NCBI RefSeq assembly: GCF_001642795.1
Contig: NZ_LKEH01000047.1
Location: 389,917-453,916 of the forward strand
DNA from: Pseudomonas viridiflava
GTDB taxonomy: Bacteria; Pseudomonadota; Gammaproteobacteria; Pseudomonadales; Pseudomonadaceae
Length of the DNA stretch: 64,000 nucleotides
Reading direction: 5' to 3'
Below, in pieces: positions 17,831 through 29,120 of this stretch. Position 1 is the first letter of the stretch, and each line of letters starts with the position of its first letter. The notes under the pieces are model-generated. The model searched no databases. It had not been told where the DNA came from and was given only the letters and a program-made list of their open reading frames with translations. Both the position numbers and the translations under genes were made by a program.

Positions 17831-19213
17831 GTGCTTTCCATCTACAACACGCTCACCAAGAGCAAAGAAGTTTTCCAGCCGCTGGATGGCAACAAGGTGC
17901 GCATGTACGTCTGCGGGATGACCGTGTACGACTACTGCCACCTGGGCCACGGCCGCAGCATGGTCGCGTTCGATCTGGTGACCCGCTGGTTGCGGTTCAG
18001 CGGCTATGAACTGACCTATGTGCGCAACATCACCGACATTGACGACAAGATCATCAACCGTGCGCGTGACAACGGTGAGTCGTTCGACGCGCTGACTGCG
18101 CGCATGATTGACGCCATGCATGAGGACGAGGCTCGCCTCAATATCCTCAAGCCGGACATGGAGCCGCGTGCCACCGATCACATCGCCGGCATGCACGCCA
18201 TGATCCAGACCCTGATCGACAAGGGCTACGCTTACGCGCCGGGCAATGGCGATGTGTACTACCGCGTCGGCAAGTTTGTCGGCTACGGCAAGCTGTCGCG
18301 CAAGAAAATCGAAGACCTGCGCATCGGTGCACGAATCGAAGTGGACGAGTCGAAGGACGATCCACTGGACTTCGTGCTCTGGAAGGGCGTCAAGCCGGGC
18401 GAGCCGAGCTGGGATTCGCCATGGGGGCCGGGTCGTCCGGGCTGGCATATCGAGTGCTCGGTGATGTCGACCTGCTGCCTGGGTGACACCTTCGATATTC
18501 ACGGCGGCGGCAGTGATCTCGAGTTTCCGCACCATGAAAACGAGATTGCCCAGAGCGAAGCGGCGACCGGCAAGACGTACGCCAATGCGTGGTTGCACTG
18601 CGGCATGATCCGCATCAATGGCGAGAAGATGTCCAAGTCCTTGAACAACTTCTTCACCATTCGCGACGTGCTGGAGAAATACCACCCGGAAGTGGTGCGT
18701 TACCTGCTGGTATCGAGCCACTACCGGAGTGCGATCAATTATTCCGAGGACAGCCTGCGCGAGTCCAAGGCGGCGCTGGAGCGTTTCTATCACGCGCTCA
18801 AGGGCCTGCCGGTCTCCGAGCCGGTCGGCGGCGAAGCGTTCGTCGAGCGCTTTACTGCTGCAATGAACGACGACTTCGGCACGCCCGAAGCCTGTGCCGT
18901 GCTGTTTGAAATGGTGCGCGAGGTCAACCGTCTGCGTGAGACCGATCCTGCTGCAGCAGCGGGCCTTGCGGCGCGCCTCAAGCAACTGGCCAGCGTGCTG
19001 GGTGTGTTGCAGCTGGAGGCTGATGACTTTCTGCGCGCGGGTGCAGAAGGTCGTGTCGATGCCGCTGAAGTGGAAGCGCTGATTCAGGCGCGTCTGGCAG
19101 CGCGCGCTGCCAAGGACTGGGCCGAATCCGACCGCATCCGCGACCAGATCACCGCCATGGGCGTTGTGCTGGAAGACGGTAAGGGCGGAACCACCTGGCG
19201 TCTTGCGGACTGA
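17831..19213 (+). CDS. cysS: Cysteine--tRNA ligase
   Basis: A class I synthetase of 460 residues charging tRNA-Cys. It shows the zinc/cysteine site CGMTVYDYCHLGHGR with the HIGH-type HLGH, further zinc ligands in HIECSVMSTCCLG and HHENE, and the KMSKS loop (GEKMSKSLNN). The start is GTG 17831, giving the family N terminus VLSIYNTLTKSKE; the upstream ATG at 17810 overlaps the glnS stop and adds residues absent in the family. The downstream region holds intergenic repeats rather than a plain terminator. Confidence 0.95.
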   Translation: MLSIYNTLTKSKEVFQPLDGNKVRMYVCGMTVYDYCHLGHGRSMVAFDLVTRWLRFSGYELTYVRNITDIDDKIINRARDNGESFDALTARMIDAMHEDEARLNILKPDMEPRATDHIAGMHAMIQTLIDKGYAYAPGNGDVYYRVGKFVGYGKLSRKKIEDLRIGARIEVDESKDDPLDFVLWKGVKPGEPSWDSPWGPGRPGWHIECSVMSTCCLGDTFDIHGGGSDLEFPHHENEIAQSEAATGKTYANAWLHCGMIRINGEKMSKSLNNFFTIRDVLEKYHPEVVRYLLVSSHYRSAINYSEDSLRESKAALERFYHALKGLPVSEPVGGEAFVERFTAAMNDDFGTPEACAVLFEMVREVNRLRETDPAAAAGLAARLKQLASVLGVLQLEADDFLRAGAEGRVDAAEVEALIQARLAARAAKDWAESDRIRDQITAMGVVLEDGKGGTTWRLAD

Positions 19214-19295
19214 AGTCGAAACGAGAGTGTCTGGCTGGATGCATAACGAGTGGGAGGCGGCTTGCCGGCGATAGCGTCAGTTCATTCACTGATCT

Positions 19296-19345
19296 GATCG
19301 TTCCCACGCTCTGCGTGGGAATGCCTCTCAGGACGCTCCGCGTCC
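19296..19345 (+). repeat. Two-hairpin intergenic repeat, unit 4
   Basis: The best-preserved copy: GATCGTT, the hairpin CCCACGC-TCT-GCGTGGG, linker AATGCCTCTCA, then GGACGC-TCC-GCGTCC. Confidence 0.8.
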
Positions 19346-19434
19346 GCTCTCGAATGTGGCGCAGATGTGTGCCCAAGCTCCAGTGTTTTTCACGTCATGC
19401 GCTCGGCACACTGAATCCTCAGTCTGTGCCATTT

Positions 19435-19487
19435 GTGACGCCGAGCGTCACGGGATGCATGCCCACGCGGAGCGATGGGCACGATCA
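19435..19487 (-). repeat. Two-hairpin intergenic repeat, unit 5 (reverse orientation)
   Basis: Reverse copy: GTGACGC-CGA-GCGTCAC, linker GGGATGCAT, then the hairpin GCCCACGC...GATGGGC and the closing CGATC. It pairs head to head with the unit at 19296-19345, as in the mocR/acnB gap. Confidence 0.75.
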
Positions 19488-19516
19488 GCGTCGAGGCGGG
19501 CACTACCTGACATCGA

Positions 19517-21376
19517 TCAGGTTTCGCCGCCTTGCTGTTCCCGCAACCGCTTGTACAAGGTGTTGCGACTCACCCCGAGTCGCTTCGCCAGCTGCGAAAT
19601 ATTCCCTCCGGCCGCCTGAAGCAGATCGTTCAGGTCGTCGGTGTTTTGCAGGCGATCCGGCATAACCCCGGCTATCTGTAGGTCACTACGCTGCTCACCC
19701 AATCCTGCATCCAGAAAGAAGTCTTCCGGCAAATGATCGGTGGTGATCGGCTGATCGTCGGCCAATGCCAGCGCCACCTGAATCACGCTGTTGAGCTGGC
19801 GGATATTGCCCGGCCATGGGTGATGCTCGAACAGCTCAAGCACTTCCCGTGAAAAACCGGCCCGCTGGTGCGGGTCCCGATGCCGTTCCCAGATGCGTTG
19901 CACCAGTGCGTGCTTGTCGGTTCTTTCGCGCAGCGGCGGCAGTTCGATGTTCAGGCCGCTGATCCGGTAATAGAGGTCCTGACGAAAATGCCCGGCCTGC
20001 ACCTGATCGCGCAACGTGCGGTTGGTGGCTGATACCAGACGGATATCCACCGGATACAACTCGCCACCCCCCAGCGGCTGAACGCAACGCTCCTGAAGGA
20101 CCCGCAGCAGACGCGCCTGCACCGACATCGGCATGTCACCGATTTCGTCCAGAAACAGTGTGCCCTTGTCGGCCTTGCGAATCAGCCCGATGCTGCCTTT
20201 CTGGCTGGCACCCGTGAACGCGCCCTTGGCGTAGCCGAACAGCTCAGCTTCCACCAGATCGGCCGGAATCGCCGCGCAATTGACCGCGATCAGCGGCTGA
20301 CTGGCCCGCGAGCTGGCCTGATGCAGCGCCTTGACGAACACTTCCTTGCCGACCCCGGTCTCGCCATGGATCAACAACGGAATATCCTTTTCCAGCAGGC
20401 GCTGTGCCTGGATAACAGCCTTCTCGACGCGGGCATCGCCCAGGCTGATGGCTTGCAGATCCAGGCTTCGGGCGACAATCGGAACAGGAGTGGCTGCCGT
20501 AACCGCATGCAGTTGCAATGGCTTGCGTCTCGGGCGTTTGATCAGGCACTGGAAGCGGTTATTGCCGAACGCCTGCAGCGCAAAAGGCCGGGCTTCGGGC
20601 TCGCTGAGCAGTTGCAGGATCGGGCATTTGAACAGCGTCTCGATGCTGACGCCGGCGAGCCTGACACCCAGCAGCGTGTCGGCGCGGCGATTTGCGCAGA
20701 GAATCTGGCCGCTCTCGTCGAAAATCAGCAGTCCGGCCCACTGGCTGTCGAGGTTGTTCAGGCCTGTATTGAAGATCAGCTGGAAATGCGTGTCGCGAAA
20801 CTGGTCGAGGATCAGCCGGTTTTCCACCGACTGGCTCATCATCTTGACCATGCCCAGGGTGTGGGAGGGCGGCAGGAAGCTGTCACTGGACACATCCAGT
20901 ACCGCAATGATGCGCCGGTCAGCGTCGAAGATCGGCGAGGCCGAGCCAGTCATGAAGCGGTTGGCCTTGAGGAAATGCTCGTCAGGCTCGATATGGATGG
21001 CCTGTTCACAGGCCAGCGCGGTGCCGATGGCGTTGGTGCCGGTGCCTCGTTCACTCCAGCTGGCGCCCGCCAGAAATCCCTGATGCGATGAGTCGCCAAA
21101 CCGCTGAGTGCCCCATGACTTCAGCAACTGGCCTTGGGGATCGGCCAGCAGAATCAGGCAATTGGAGTTGCTCAGGATATTTTCGTAGACCGGCAGTACT
21201 TCCTGATGGGTCGTCTGCACCAGCGCGTTGTGGCGCTCCAGCAGCTGTGAGACTTCCGACCCGGGCAACTGGCCGAACGACGGACGCGTCTGATGGCTGA
21301 GACCGAAGTCCCGGCAACGGGTCCATGAATCGCGAATGATGATGTCGTGCGCAAGCGAAGTGCTGGATTGAGCCAT
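19517..21376 (-). CDS. Sigma-54-dependent activator, AcoR-like (GAF sensor, AAA+, Fis HTH)
   Basis: A 619-residue enhancer-binding protein. The N-terminal about 300 residues form a GAF-type ligand-sensing region as in AcoR (NCLILLADPQGQLLKSWG, WSERGTGTNAIGTAL). The AAA+ domain has Walker A GETGVGKE, the sigma-54-contacting GAFTGA loop and Walker B GTLFLDEIGDM. The C terminus is a Fis-type helix-turn-helix (NISQLAKRLGVSRNTLYKRLR). CAGG precedes the ATG by 7 bp. It is divergent from a six-gene ABC importer whose upstream region carries a near-perfect -24/-12 promoter, so the importer is its likely target. The effector is unknown; AcoR relatives respond to acetoin-like or polyol compounds. Confidence 0.92.
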   Translation of the reverse strand: MAQSSTSLAHDIIIRDSWTRCRDFGLSHQTRPSFGQLPGSEVSQLLERHNALVQTTHQEVLPVYENILSNSNCLILLADPQGQLLKSWGTQRFGDSSHQGFLAGASWSERGTGTNAIGTALACEQAIHIEPDEHFLKANRFMTGSASPIFDADRRIIAVLDVSSDSFLPPSHTLGMVKMMSQSVENRLILDQFRDTHFQLIFNTGLNNLDSQWAGLLIFDESGQILCANRRADTLLGVRLAGVSIETLFKCPILQLLSEPEARPFALQAFGNNRFQCLIKRPRRKPLQLHAVTAATPVPIVARSLDLQAISLGDARVEKAVIQAQRLLEKDIPLLIHGETGVGKEVFVKALHQASSRASQPLIAVNCAAIPADLVEAELFGYAKGAFTGASQKGSIGLIRKADKGTLFLDEIGDMPMSVQARLLRVLQERCVQPLGGGELYPVDIRLVSATNRTLRDQVQAGHFRQDLYYRISGLNIELPPLRERTDKHALVQRIWERHRDPHQRAGFSREVLELFEHHPWPGNIRQLNSVIQVALALADDQPITTDHLPEDFFLDAGLGEQRSDLQIAGVMPDRLQNTDDLNDLLQAAGGNISQLAKRLGVSRNTLYKRLREQQGGET

Positions 21377-21461
21377 GGCAAAACCTGCAAGGATGACGTG
21401 TTGTTTTTATTTTCAGGTTTCGTCGCGTGTCCATCCTGGCGTGCAACGTCCATCCAGTGTC

Positions 21462-21530
21462 GTTCAGATGTGTTCAAAGTCAACGTTCATTTTGTTCAGT
21501 TGTTCAGCGTTTACTGTTCATTTTTGTTCA
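21462..21530. promoter_or_regulatory. Cluster of seven GTTCA direct repeats (candidate activator-binding sites)
   Basis: GTTCA starts at 21462, 21472, 21485, 21494, 21502, 21516 and 21526, mostly as TGTTCA, with 8-14 bp between starts. The cluster ends 74 bp upstream of the sigma-54 promoter, the usual distance for an enhancer. Confidence 0.55.
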
Positions 21531-21604
21531 GCTGCGAAGCGGCTTTCGCCCAATGAAACCGGGCGAATGCTCTGGGACGGGCCTTGGCGCGGTTTTGCCA
21601 GACC

Positions 21605-21620
21605 TGGCACGAATGTCGCT
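21605..21620 (+). promoter_or_regulatory. Sigma-54 (-24/-12) promoter of the ABC importer operon
   Basis: TGGCACGAATGTCGCT matches the consensus TGGCACGN4TTGCW with one deviation (TC instead of TT at the -12 element); both invariant GG and GC pairs are correctly spaced. It lies 51 bp before the first importer ATG, downstream of the GTTCA cluster. Confidence 0.85.
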
Positions 21621-21671
21621 ATCTGCACACCAGTCACGCATTACCCTTAAAAAAACAACAAAGGGCACGCC

Positions 21672-22766
21672 ATGTCTCTCACGCTGGAGCACGTCAGTCG
21701 CGCAGTCGATGGCCAAATATGGATCGACGACGCGTCCCTGAGCTTTGAGCCAGGATCCTTCAACGTTCTGCTGGGGCGAACCCTGTCAGGCAAAACCAGT
21801 CTGATGCGCCTGATGGCCGGGCTGGATAAACCCGACAGCGGGCGAGTGCTGATGAACGGGGTCGATGTCACCCATCGTCCGGTTCGCCTGCGCAACGTCT
21901 CGATGGTTTACCAGCAGTTCATCAATTACCCGAGCATGACGGTATTCGAAAACATCGCCTCGCCGCTGCGTCAGGCGGGCATGTCCAAGGACGTTATCCA
22001 CAGCCGCGTCCACGAAACCGCGAAAATGCTGCGCATCGAGAAGTTTCTGCAGCGCCATCCTCTTGAACTGTCCGGCGGCCAGCAGCAGCGCACCGCGATG
22101 GCCCGGGCGCTGGTCAAGGATGCCGAACTGATCCTGTTCGACGAGCCGCTGGTCAACCTCGACTACAAGCTGCGCGAAGAGCTGCGTCAGGAGATGCGCG
22201 AACTGTTCGCCGCTCGCCATACCATCGCCATCTACGCCACCACAGAACCCAACGAAGCGCTGGCGCTGGGCGGTACGACCACCATCCTGCATGAAGGTCG
22301 GGTGGTGCAGAGCGGCAAGACCCCTGAGGTCTATCACAAGCCCGCCACCGTGCTGGCTGCCGAGCTGTTCTCGGAACCGCCGATCAACCTCATGCCGGGG
22401 CGCATCGATGGTAACGAGGTGAGCTTCGCCAACTTCGTGCATTTCCCGCTCAACGTCGACCTGCGCGCCATCGGTGATGGTGAGTACCGCTTTGGCGTGC
22501 GGCCCAGCCACCTCAGTCTGGTGCCGTCCAACGACGATGACCTCGAGCTGGCCGTGACCGTGGAGCTGGCCGAAATCAGCGGCTCGGAAACCTTCCTGCA
22601 CGTGCGCAACGAGTTGTTCTCGCTGGTGCTGCATCTGCCGGGCGTTCACGCCTACGACGTCGATGCGCCGATCCGGGTGTACATCCCGACCCACAAACTT
22701 TTCGTGTTCGATCAGCAGGGCGGCCTTATCCAGGCGCCGGGCCTGCGCATGTCGAGGGTTGCCTGA
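21672..22766 (+). CDS. ABC importer ATPase 1 (GlpS-like), non-canonical Walker A and switch region
   Basis: A 364-residue nucleotide-binding subunit of a carbohydrate/polyol-type importer, with the ABC domain followed by an OB-fold (TOBE-like) C terminus. The Q-loop (YQQF), signature LSGGQ (133-137) and Walker B FDEP (156-159) are intact. The Walker A reads GRTLSGKT (35-42), where the fourth residue is Leu instead of Gly, and the switch-histidine position is Thr191 (YATTEPNEA instead of YVTHDQxEA). It therefore probably contributes mainly its LSGGQ motif to one active composite site with the next gene product. It is the first gene of the operon; its stop overlaps the next ATG. Confidence 0.9.
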   Translation: MSLTLEHVSRAVDGQIWIDDASLSFEPGSFNVLLGRTLSGKTSLMRLMAGLDKPDSGRVLMNGVDVTHRPVRLRNVSMVYQQFINYPSMTVFENIASPLRQAGMSKDVIHSRVHETAKMLRIEKFLQRHPLELSGGQQQRTAMARALVKDAELILFDEPLVNLDYKLREELRQEMRELFAARHTIAIYATTEPNEALALGGTTTILHEGRVVQSGKTPEVYHKPATVLAAELFSEPPINLMPGRIDGNEVSFANFVHFPLNVDLRAIGDGEYRFGVRPSHLSLVPSNDDDLELAVTVELAEISGSETFLHVRNELFSLVLHLPGVHAYDVDAPIRVYIPTHKLFVFDQQGGLIQAPGLRMSRVA

Positions 22767-23871
22767 TGGCCGAGATCCGATTGCAGAACCTGGCGCACAG
22801 TTACAGCACCAACCCCGGGCCTGACGACTACGCGATTCGCGAAATGAGCCATATCTGGGAACAGGGCGGGGCGTATGCGCTGCTCGGGCCTTCCGGCTGC
22901 GGCAAGTCGACCTTGCTCAACATTATTTCCGGCCTGCTGAGCCCGTCGCAGGGGCAGGTGCTGTTCGACTCCAAAGTGGTCAACGAGCTGCCGCCCGAGC
23001 ACCGCAACATCGCTCAGGTTTTCCAGTTTCCGGTGATCTACGACACCATGACCGTGTTCGATAACCTGGCCTTTCCATTGCGCAACCAGGGTATGGACAA
23101 GGCGCGCATTCTCGCCAAGGTCAATGAAATCGCCGAAGTGCTGGATCTGCAGCCATTGCTGAAAAAGAAGGCGCGCAACCTGACGGCGGATGAAAAGCAG
23201 AAAGTGTCCATGGGGCGCGGGCTGGTGCGTGATGACGTTTCAGCCATTCTGTTCGACGAGCCGCTGACGGTCATCGACCCGCACCTGAAGTGGAAGCTGC
23301 GCCGCAAGCTCAAGCAGATTCACGAGCAGTTCAACATCACCATGGTCTACGTCACCCACGACCAGTTGGAGGCCTCGACCTTCGCCGACAAGATCGCGGT
23401 GATGTACGGCGGCCAGATCGTCCAGTTTGGCACCCCGCGTGAACTGTTCGAGAAGCCCCGGCACACCTTTGTCGGCTATTTCATCGGTAGTCCCGGCATG
23501 AACCTCATCGATGTGCAGCCACAGGGTGACGGCGTCGGTTTTGGCGACGTTCACGTGCCGCTGTCCGGCCTGCTGCAGCAACAGATCGCACGGACCTCGT
23601 TTACCAGTCTGAAAATCGGCATTCGCCCCGAGTTCGTGCACGTCTGGGACGGTCCGTACGAGGAAGCGATGTGCGCCGAGGTGGTCTACGTCGAGGATCT
23701 GGGCACCTACAAGATTCTGACCCTGTCGCTGGCCGGGCAGAAGATCAAGGTGCGCATGCCCGAAGACAAGCCGGTGCCGCAAGGTCAGGCGTGGATCAGT
23801 TTTCCGGCGCAGTGGCTGATGGTGTACGCCGATGACTTCCTGCTTGAGCCCACTCCAGATCGAGACCTGCC

Positions 23872-23875
<4 letters not shown>
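22766..23875 (+). CDS. ABC importer ATPase 2 (GlpT-like), degenerate signature motif
   Basis: A 369-residue ATPase partnered with the preceding gene product. It has a consensus Walker A (GPSGCGKS, 41-48), Walker B ILFDEP (161-166) and switch histidine (VTHDQ, H198), but the signature is LTADE (139-143) in place of LSGGQ. The defects are thus complementary to those of the first ATPase, as expected for an obligate heterodimer with one competent and one degenerate ATP site. The ATG overlaps the previous stop by one base, and the stop overlaps the next gene (ATGA), so the genes are translationally coupled. Confidence 0.9.
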
Positions 23876-24741
<866 letters not shown>

Positions 24742-24751
24742 GGGCCGGGTC

Positions 24752-25552
24752 ATGAGTCTGCGCAAAGCCATACCGATGTTGATTTACCTGCTCTTTCTGC
24801 TGGTGCCGATCTACTGGCTGGTCAACATGTCGTTCAAGACCAATACCGAGATCCTCGGCGGCCTGACCCTGTGGCCGCAGGATTTCACCCTGGCCAACTA
24901 CAAGGTGATCTTCACCGACGAGAGCTGGTACAGCGGCTACATCAACTCGCTGTACTACGTGTGCCTGAATACCGTGATATCGCTGAGCGTCGCGTTGCCA
25001 GCGGCCTACGCGTTTTCACGCTATCGTTTCCTCGGCGACAAGCACCTGTTCTTCTGGTTGCTGACCAACCGCATGGCGCCACCGGCTGTGTTTCTGCTGC
25101 CGTTTTTCCAGCTGTATTCGTCGATCGGTCTGTTTGACACGCACATCGCTGTGGCTCTGGCGCATTGCCTGTTCAACGTGCCGCTGGCGGTATGGATTCT
25201 GGAAGGCTTCATGTCGGGTGTTCCGAAGGAGATCGATGAAACCGCCTACATCGACGGTTACAGCTTTCCCAAATTCTTCGGCAAGATTTTCATCCCGCTG
25301 ATTGGCTCGGGGATTGGTGTCACGGCGTTCTTCTGCTTCATGTTTTCCTGGGTCGAGCTGCTGCTGGCGCGCACCCTGACCTCGGTCAATGCCAAGCCGA
25401 TTGCTGCGGTCATGACACGTACGGTCTCGGCGTCTGGTATCGATTGGGGCGTGCTGGCTGCGGCCGGTGTGCTGACCATTCTGCCGGGCATGCTGGTGAT
25501 CTGGTTTGTTCGCAACCACGTGGTCAAGGGCTTTGCCCTTGGCCGTGTCTGA
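24752..25552 (+). CDS. ABC importer permease 2 (GlpQ-like)
   Basis: A 266-residue MalG/UgpE-type permease. Six hydrophobic segments are seen; the EAA coupling loop reads VPKEIDETAYIDGYSFPKFFGKIFIPL. I choose ATG 24752 because GAGGG lies 7 bp upstream; the ATG at 24728 starts within the previous gene and adds eight residues. It partners with permease 1. Confidence 0.9.
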   Translation: MSLRKAIPMLIYLLFLLVPIYWLVNMSFKTNTEILGGLTLWPQDFTLANYKVIFTDESWYSGYINSLYYVCLNTVISLSVALPAAYAFSRYRFLGDKHLFFWLLTNRMAPPAVFLLPFFQLYSSIGLFDTHIAVALAHCLFNVPLAVWILEGFMSGVPKEIDETAYIDGYSFPKFFGKIFIPLIGSGIGVTAFFCFMFSWVELLLARTLTSVNAKPIAAVMTRTVSASGIDWGVLAAAGVLTILPGMLVIWFVRNHVVKGFALGRV

Positions 25553-25563
25553 GGAGACGAAAA

Positions 25564-25836
25564 ATGGAGTGGATGTCCTGGACACTGCCCACCGCGGCCT
25601 TCTTCGGCAGTATCGCTTTGCTGCTGGTGGGAATGACGGTATGGGAGCTGCGCTCGGCCAGTATCGAGCGTCGCGGGTTTCTGCCGATCGCCACCACACG
25701 TGGCGACCGGCTGTTCATCGGGCTGTTGGGCAGTGCTTATCTGCATCTGATGGTGATCGGCGCGACCGACTGGAGTATCTGGGTCGCTTCGGGGGCCTCT
25801 CTGGTGTGGCTGTTGGTGGTGATGCGTTGGGGTTAG
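25564..25836 (+). CDS. Small membrane protein DUF2160 (GlpU-like)
   Basis: A 90-residue protein with three predicted membrane segments (about residues 8-27, 48-66 and 68-86). DUF2160 proteins are found almost only inside this type of ABC operon and correspond to GlpU of the rhizobial glycerol importer; the molecular role is not established. GAGGAG precedes the ATG. An in-frame upstream start at 25444 would overlap permease 2 and is rejected. It may stabilise the transporter or modulate permease assembly (inference). Confidence 0.85.
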   Translation: MEWMSWTLPTAAFFGSIALLLVGMTVWELRSASIERRGFLPIATTRGDRLFIGLLGSAYLHLMVIGATDWSIWVASGASLVWLLVVMRWG

Positions 25837-25920
25837 CAGGCGGGCGGGCGTGATTGTCCGCACGACGGCTGGCGGTATTCGAAAAGCGGGACTACATAAG
25901 AAGTAACTCTTGAGGTGTCT

Positions 25921-27693
<1,773 letters not shown>

Positions 27694-27707
27694 GCGTTCT
27701 TGAAGTA

Positions 27708-27742
27708 CAAAAAAACGGCACCCTCGGGTGCCGTTTTTTTTG
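27708..27742. terminator. Bidirectional terminator between the importer operon and folD
   Basis: Stem AACGGCACCC/GGGTGCCGTT with a TC loop, preceded by an A-run and followed by a T-run, so it can act on both converging transcripts. Confidence 0.92.
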
Positions 27743-27758
27743 CTGCCGAAAAGCTGTA

Positions 27759-28613
27759 TCAGCTGTGCAGCGTCTCGGCTGCGTACAGCGTGTTTTCCAG
27801 CAGGCAGGCGCGGGTCATGGGGCCGACGCCGCCTGGGACTGGAGTGATCCAGCCAGCGCGGGGCAGGGCGGTTTCATAGACCACATCGCCGACCAGCTTG
27901 CCATCGGCCTGACGGTTGATGCCGACATCGATCACGATGGCGCCAGGTTTGATCCACTCGCCTTTTACAAGGCCTGGCTTGCCAGCGGCAACCACGACCA
28001 GATCGGCGCGGCCGACATGGCCAGCCAGATCCTTGGTGAAACGGTGAGTCACAGTGACGGTGCAGCCACCCAGCAGCAACTCCATCGCCATCGGACGACC
28101 GACGATATTGGAAGCGCCCACGACGACCGCGTCCATGCCGTACAGATCAACGCCGGTACTTTCCAGCAGAGTCATGATGCCTTTCGGCGTGCATGGGCGC
28201 AGCAGGGGAATGCGCTGAGCCAGGCGGCCCACGTTATAAGGGTGGAAACCATCCACGTCCTTGTCCGGGCGGATGCGCTCCAGCAACAGCGAAGCGTCCA
28301 GATGCTCGGGCAGAGGCAATTGCAGCAGGATGCCGTCGACGGCAGCGTCTTCATTGAGGCGATCGATTAGCTCGGTCAGTGCAACCTGAGTGGTGGCTGC
28401 GGGCAGGTCGTAGGCCTGGGAGATGAAGCCGACTTCTTCACAGTCCTTGCGCTTGTGGGAGACATACACCTGGGAGGCGGGGTCGCTGCCCACCAGAATC
28501 ACCGCGAGGCCCGGCGTACGCAGGCCTTGCTGGCTACGTTCGGCGACACGTTTGGCGATCTGCTGGCGCAGGCTGGCGGCGATCGCTTTGCCGTCGATTA
28601 GTTTTGCAGTCAT
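27759..28613 (-). CDS. folD: Bifunctional methylenetetrahydrofolate dehydrogenase/cyclohydrolase
   Basis: A 284-residue cytoplasmic enzyme of one-carbon metabolism that makes 10-formyl-THF from 5,10-methylene-THF with NADP+. Hallmarks are YVSHKRKDCEEVGF with the active-site lysine, DGILLQLPLP, DKDVDGFHPYNVG, the Rossmann VVVGASNIVGRP and PVPGGVGPMT near the C terminus. It stands alone, diverging from the tRNA operon. Confidence 0.97.
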   Translation of the reverse strand: MTAKLIDGKAIAASLRQQIAKRVAERSQQGLRTPGLAVILVGSDPASQVYVSHKRKDCEEVGFISQAYDLPAATTQVALTELIDRLNEDAAVDGILLQLPLPEHLDASLLLERIRPDKDVDGFHPYNVGRLAQRIPLLRPCTPKGIMTLLESTGVDLYGMDAVVVGASNIVGRPMAMELLLGGCTVTVTHRFTKDLAGHVGRADLVVVAAGKPGLVKGEWIKPGAIVIDVGINRQADGKLVGDVVYETALPRAGWITPVPGGVGPMTRACLLENTLYAAETLHS

Positions 28614-28644
28614 GACGCGTGATTAACCATCGAGAGGAAATAAA

Positions 28645-28722
28645 ATGAGCGCGCATTCTCGCATGACATGGCGCGAGGGCAAAGACGCTTGGTCAGCATA
28701 TTCCGCTAACCCCTTTATCTAA
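28645..28722 (+). CDS. Candidate 25-residue small protein
   Basis: ATG to TAA, preceded by GAGAGG with a 7-bp spacer, one of the best ribosome sites in the window. The peptide contains WREGKDAW and ends ANPFI; the pattern G-x2-A...NP-aromatic is loosely reminiscent of Rmf/CrpP-type small proteins, but the ORF is too short to assign. No function is claimed. Confidence 0.35.
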   Translation: MSAHSRMTWREGKDAWSAYSANPFI

Positions 28723-28744
28723 CTGAATTTTTTTCAAAAAAGAG

Positions 28745-28771
28745 TTGACGACCTCAGGGGGCGTCTATAAG
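28745..28771 (+). promoter_or_regulatory. Candidate promoter of the tRNA operon
   Basis: TTGACG and TATAAG separated by 15 bp, about 140 bp before tRNA-Arg. The spacer is two bases short of optimum, so confidence is modest. Confidence 0.45.
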
Positions 28772-28908
28772 ATTCGTCGCACTTGCCGGGCAGAGCCCAG
28801 CACTGGTTAAGCTAGCACTGGTTGATTAGGTCAGGCAGAGTTGCAAATCAGCTCGGTGTGATTGAAAGCCTTTTAATTTGTGATCGTAAAAGAATACAGA
28901 TTATATAA

Positions 28909-28985
28909 GTGCCCGTAGCTCAGCTGGATAGAGCATCCGCCTTCTAAGCGGATGGTCGCAGGTTCGAGTCCTGCCGGGTGCGCCA
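28909..28985 (+). tRNA. tRNA-Arg (anticodon TCT)
   Basis: A 77-nt cloverleaf: acceptor GTGCCCG/CGGGTGC, D-arm GCTCAGCTGGATAGAGC, anticodon stem TCCGC/GCGGA with loop CTTCTAA, T-arm with GGTTCGAGTCC, discriminator G and encoded CCA. First of three tRNA genes upstream of tig, a conserved Pseudomonas arrangement. Confidence 0.97.
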
Positions 28986-29037
28986 TTCAAGGCAGCTTTG
29001 GCACAGCAAGTAAGATGTACTGGTCACATGCAATATG

Positions 29038-29113
29038 GTGGGCGTAGCTCAGTTGGTAGAGCACAGGATTGTGACTCCTGTTGTCGAGGGTTCGATCCCC
29101 TTCGTCCACCCCA
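29038..29113 (+). tRNA. tRNA-His (anticodon GTG)
   Basis: A 76-nt cloverleaf with anticodon stem CAGGA/TCCTG and loop TTGTGAC, T-arm GGTTCGATCCC, and encoded CCA. Base 29037 is the G that becomes the extra G-1 of mature tRNA-His. It lies 52 bp after tRNA-Arg. Confidence 0.97.
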
Positions 29114-29120
29114 TATTAAG

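Larger units (their letters stand above)
19214..19516. other. Convergent intergenic region with two repeat units
   Basis: No gene is seen in these 303 bp between cysS (plus) and the sigma-54 activator gene (minus). It holds two inversely oriented two-hairpin repeats at 19296-19345 and 19435-19487, and no obvious T-run terminator. Confidence 0.7.
28614..28908. other. Intergenic region between folD and the tRNA operon
   Basis: These 295 bp must hold the folD promoter (minus) and the tRNA promoter (plus). They contain a 25-codon ORF with a strong ribosome site (28645-28722), a candidate tRNA promoter (28745-28771) and a 10-bp direct repeat AGCACTGGTT at 28799-28808 and 28814-28823. Confidence 0.6.

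Noticed and set aside
21462..21530. The GTTCA repeat cluster as a CRISPR-like array
   Set aside because: Units are only 5-6 bp with irregular 8-14-bp spacing and no unique spacers; position before a sigma-54 promoter fits activator sites.
28878..28906. TTGTGA-N17-TTATAT as the tRNA operon promoter
   Set aside because: Good spacing, but the -10 would end three bases before the mature tRNA-Arg, leaving no room for a normal start site.
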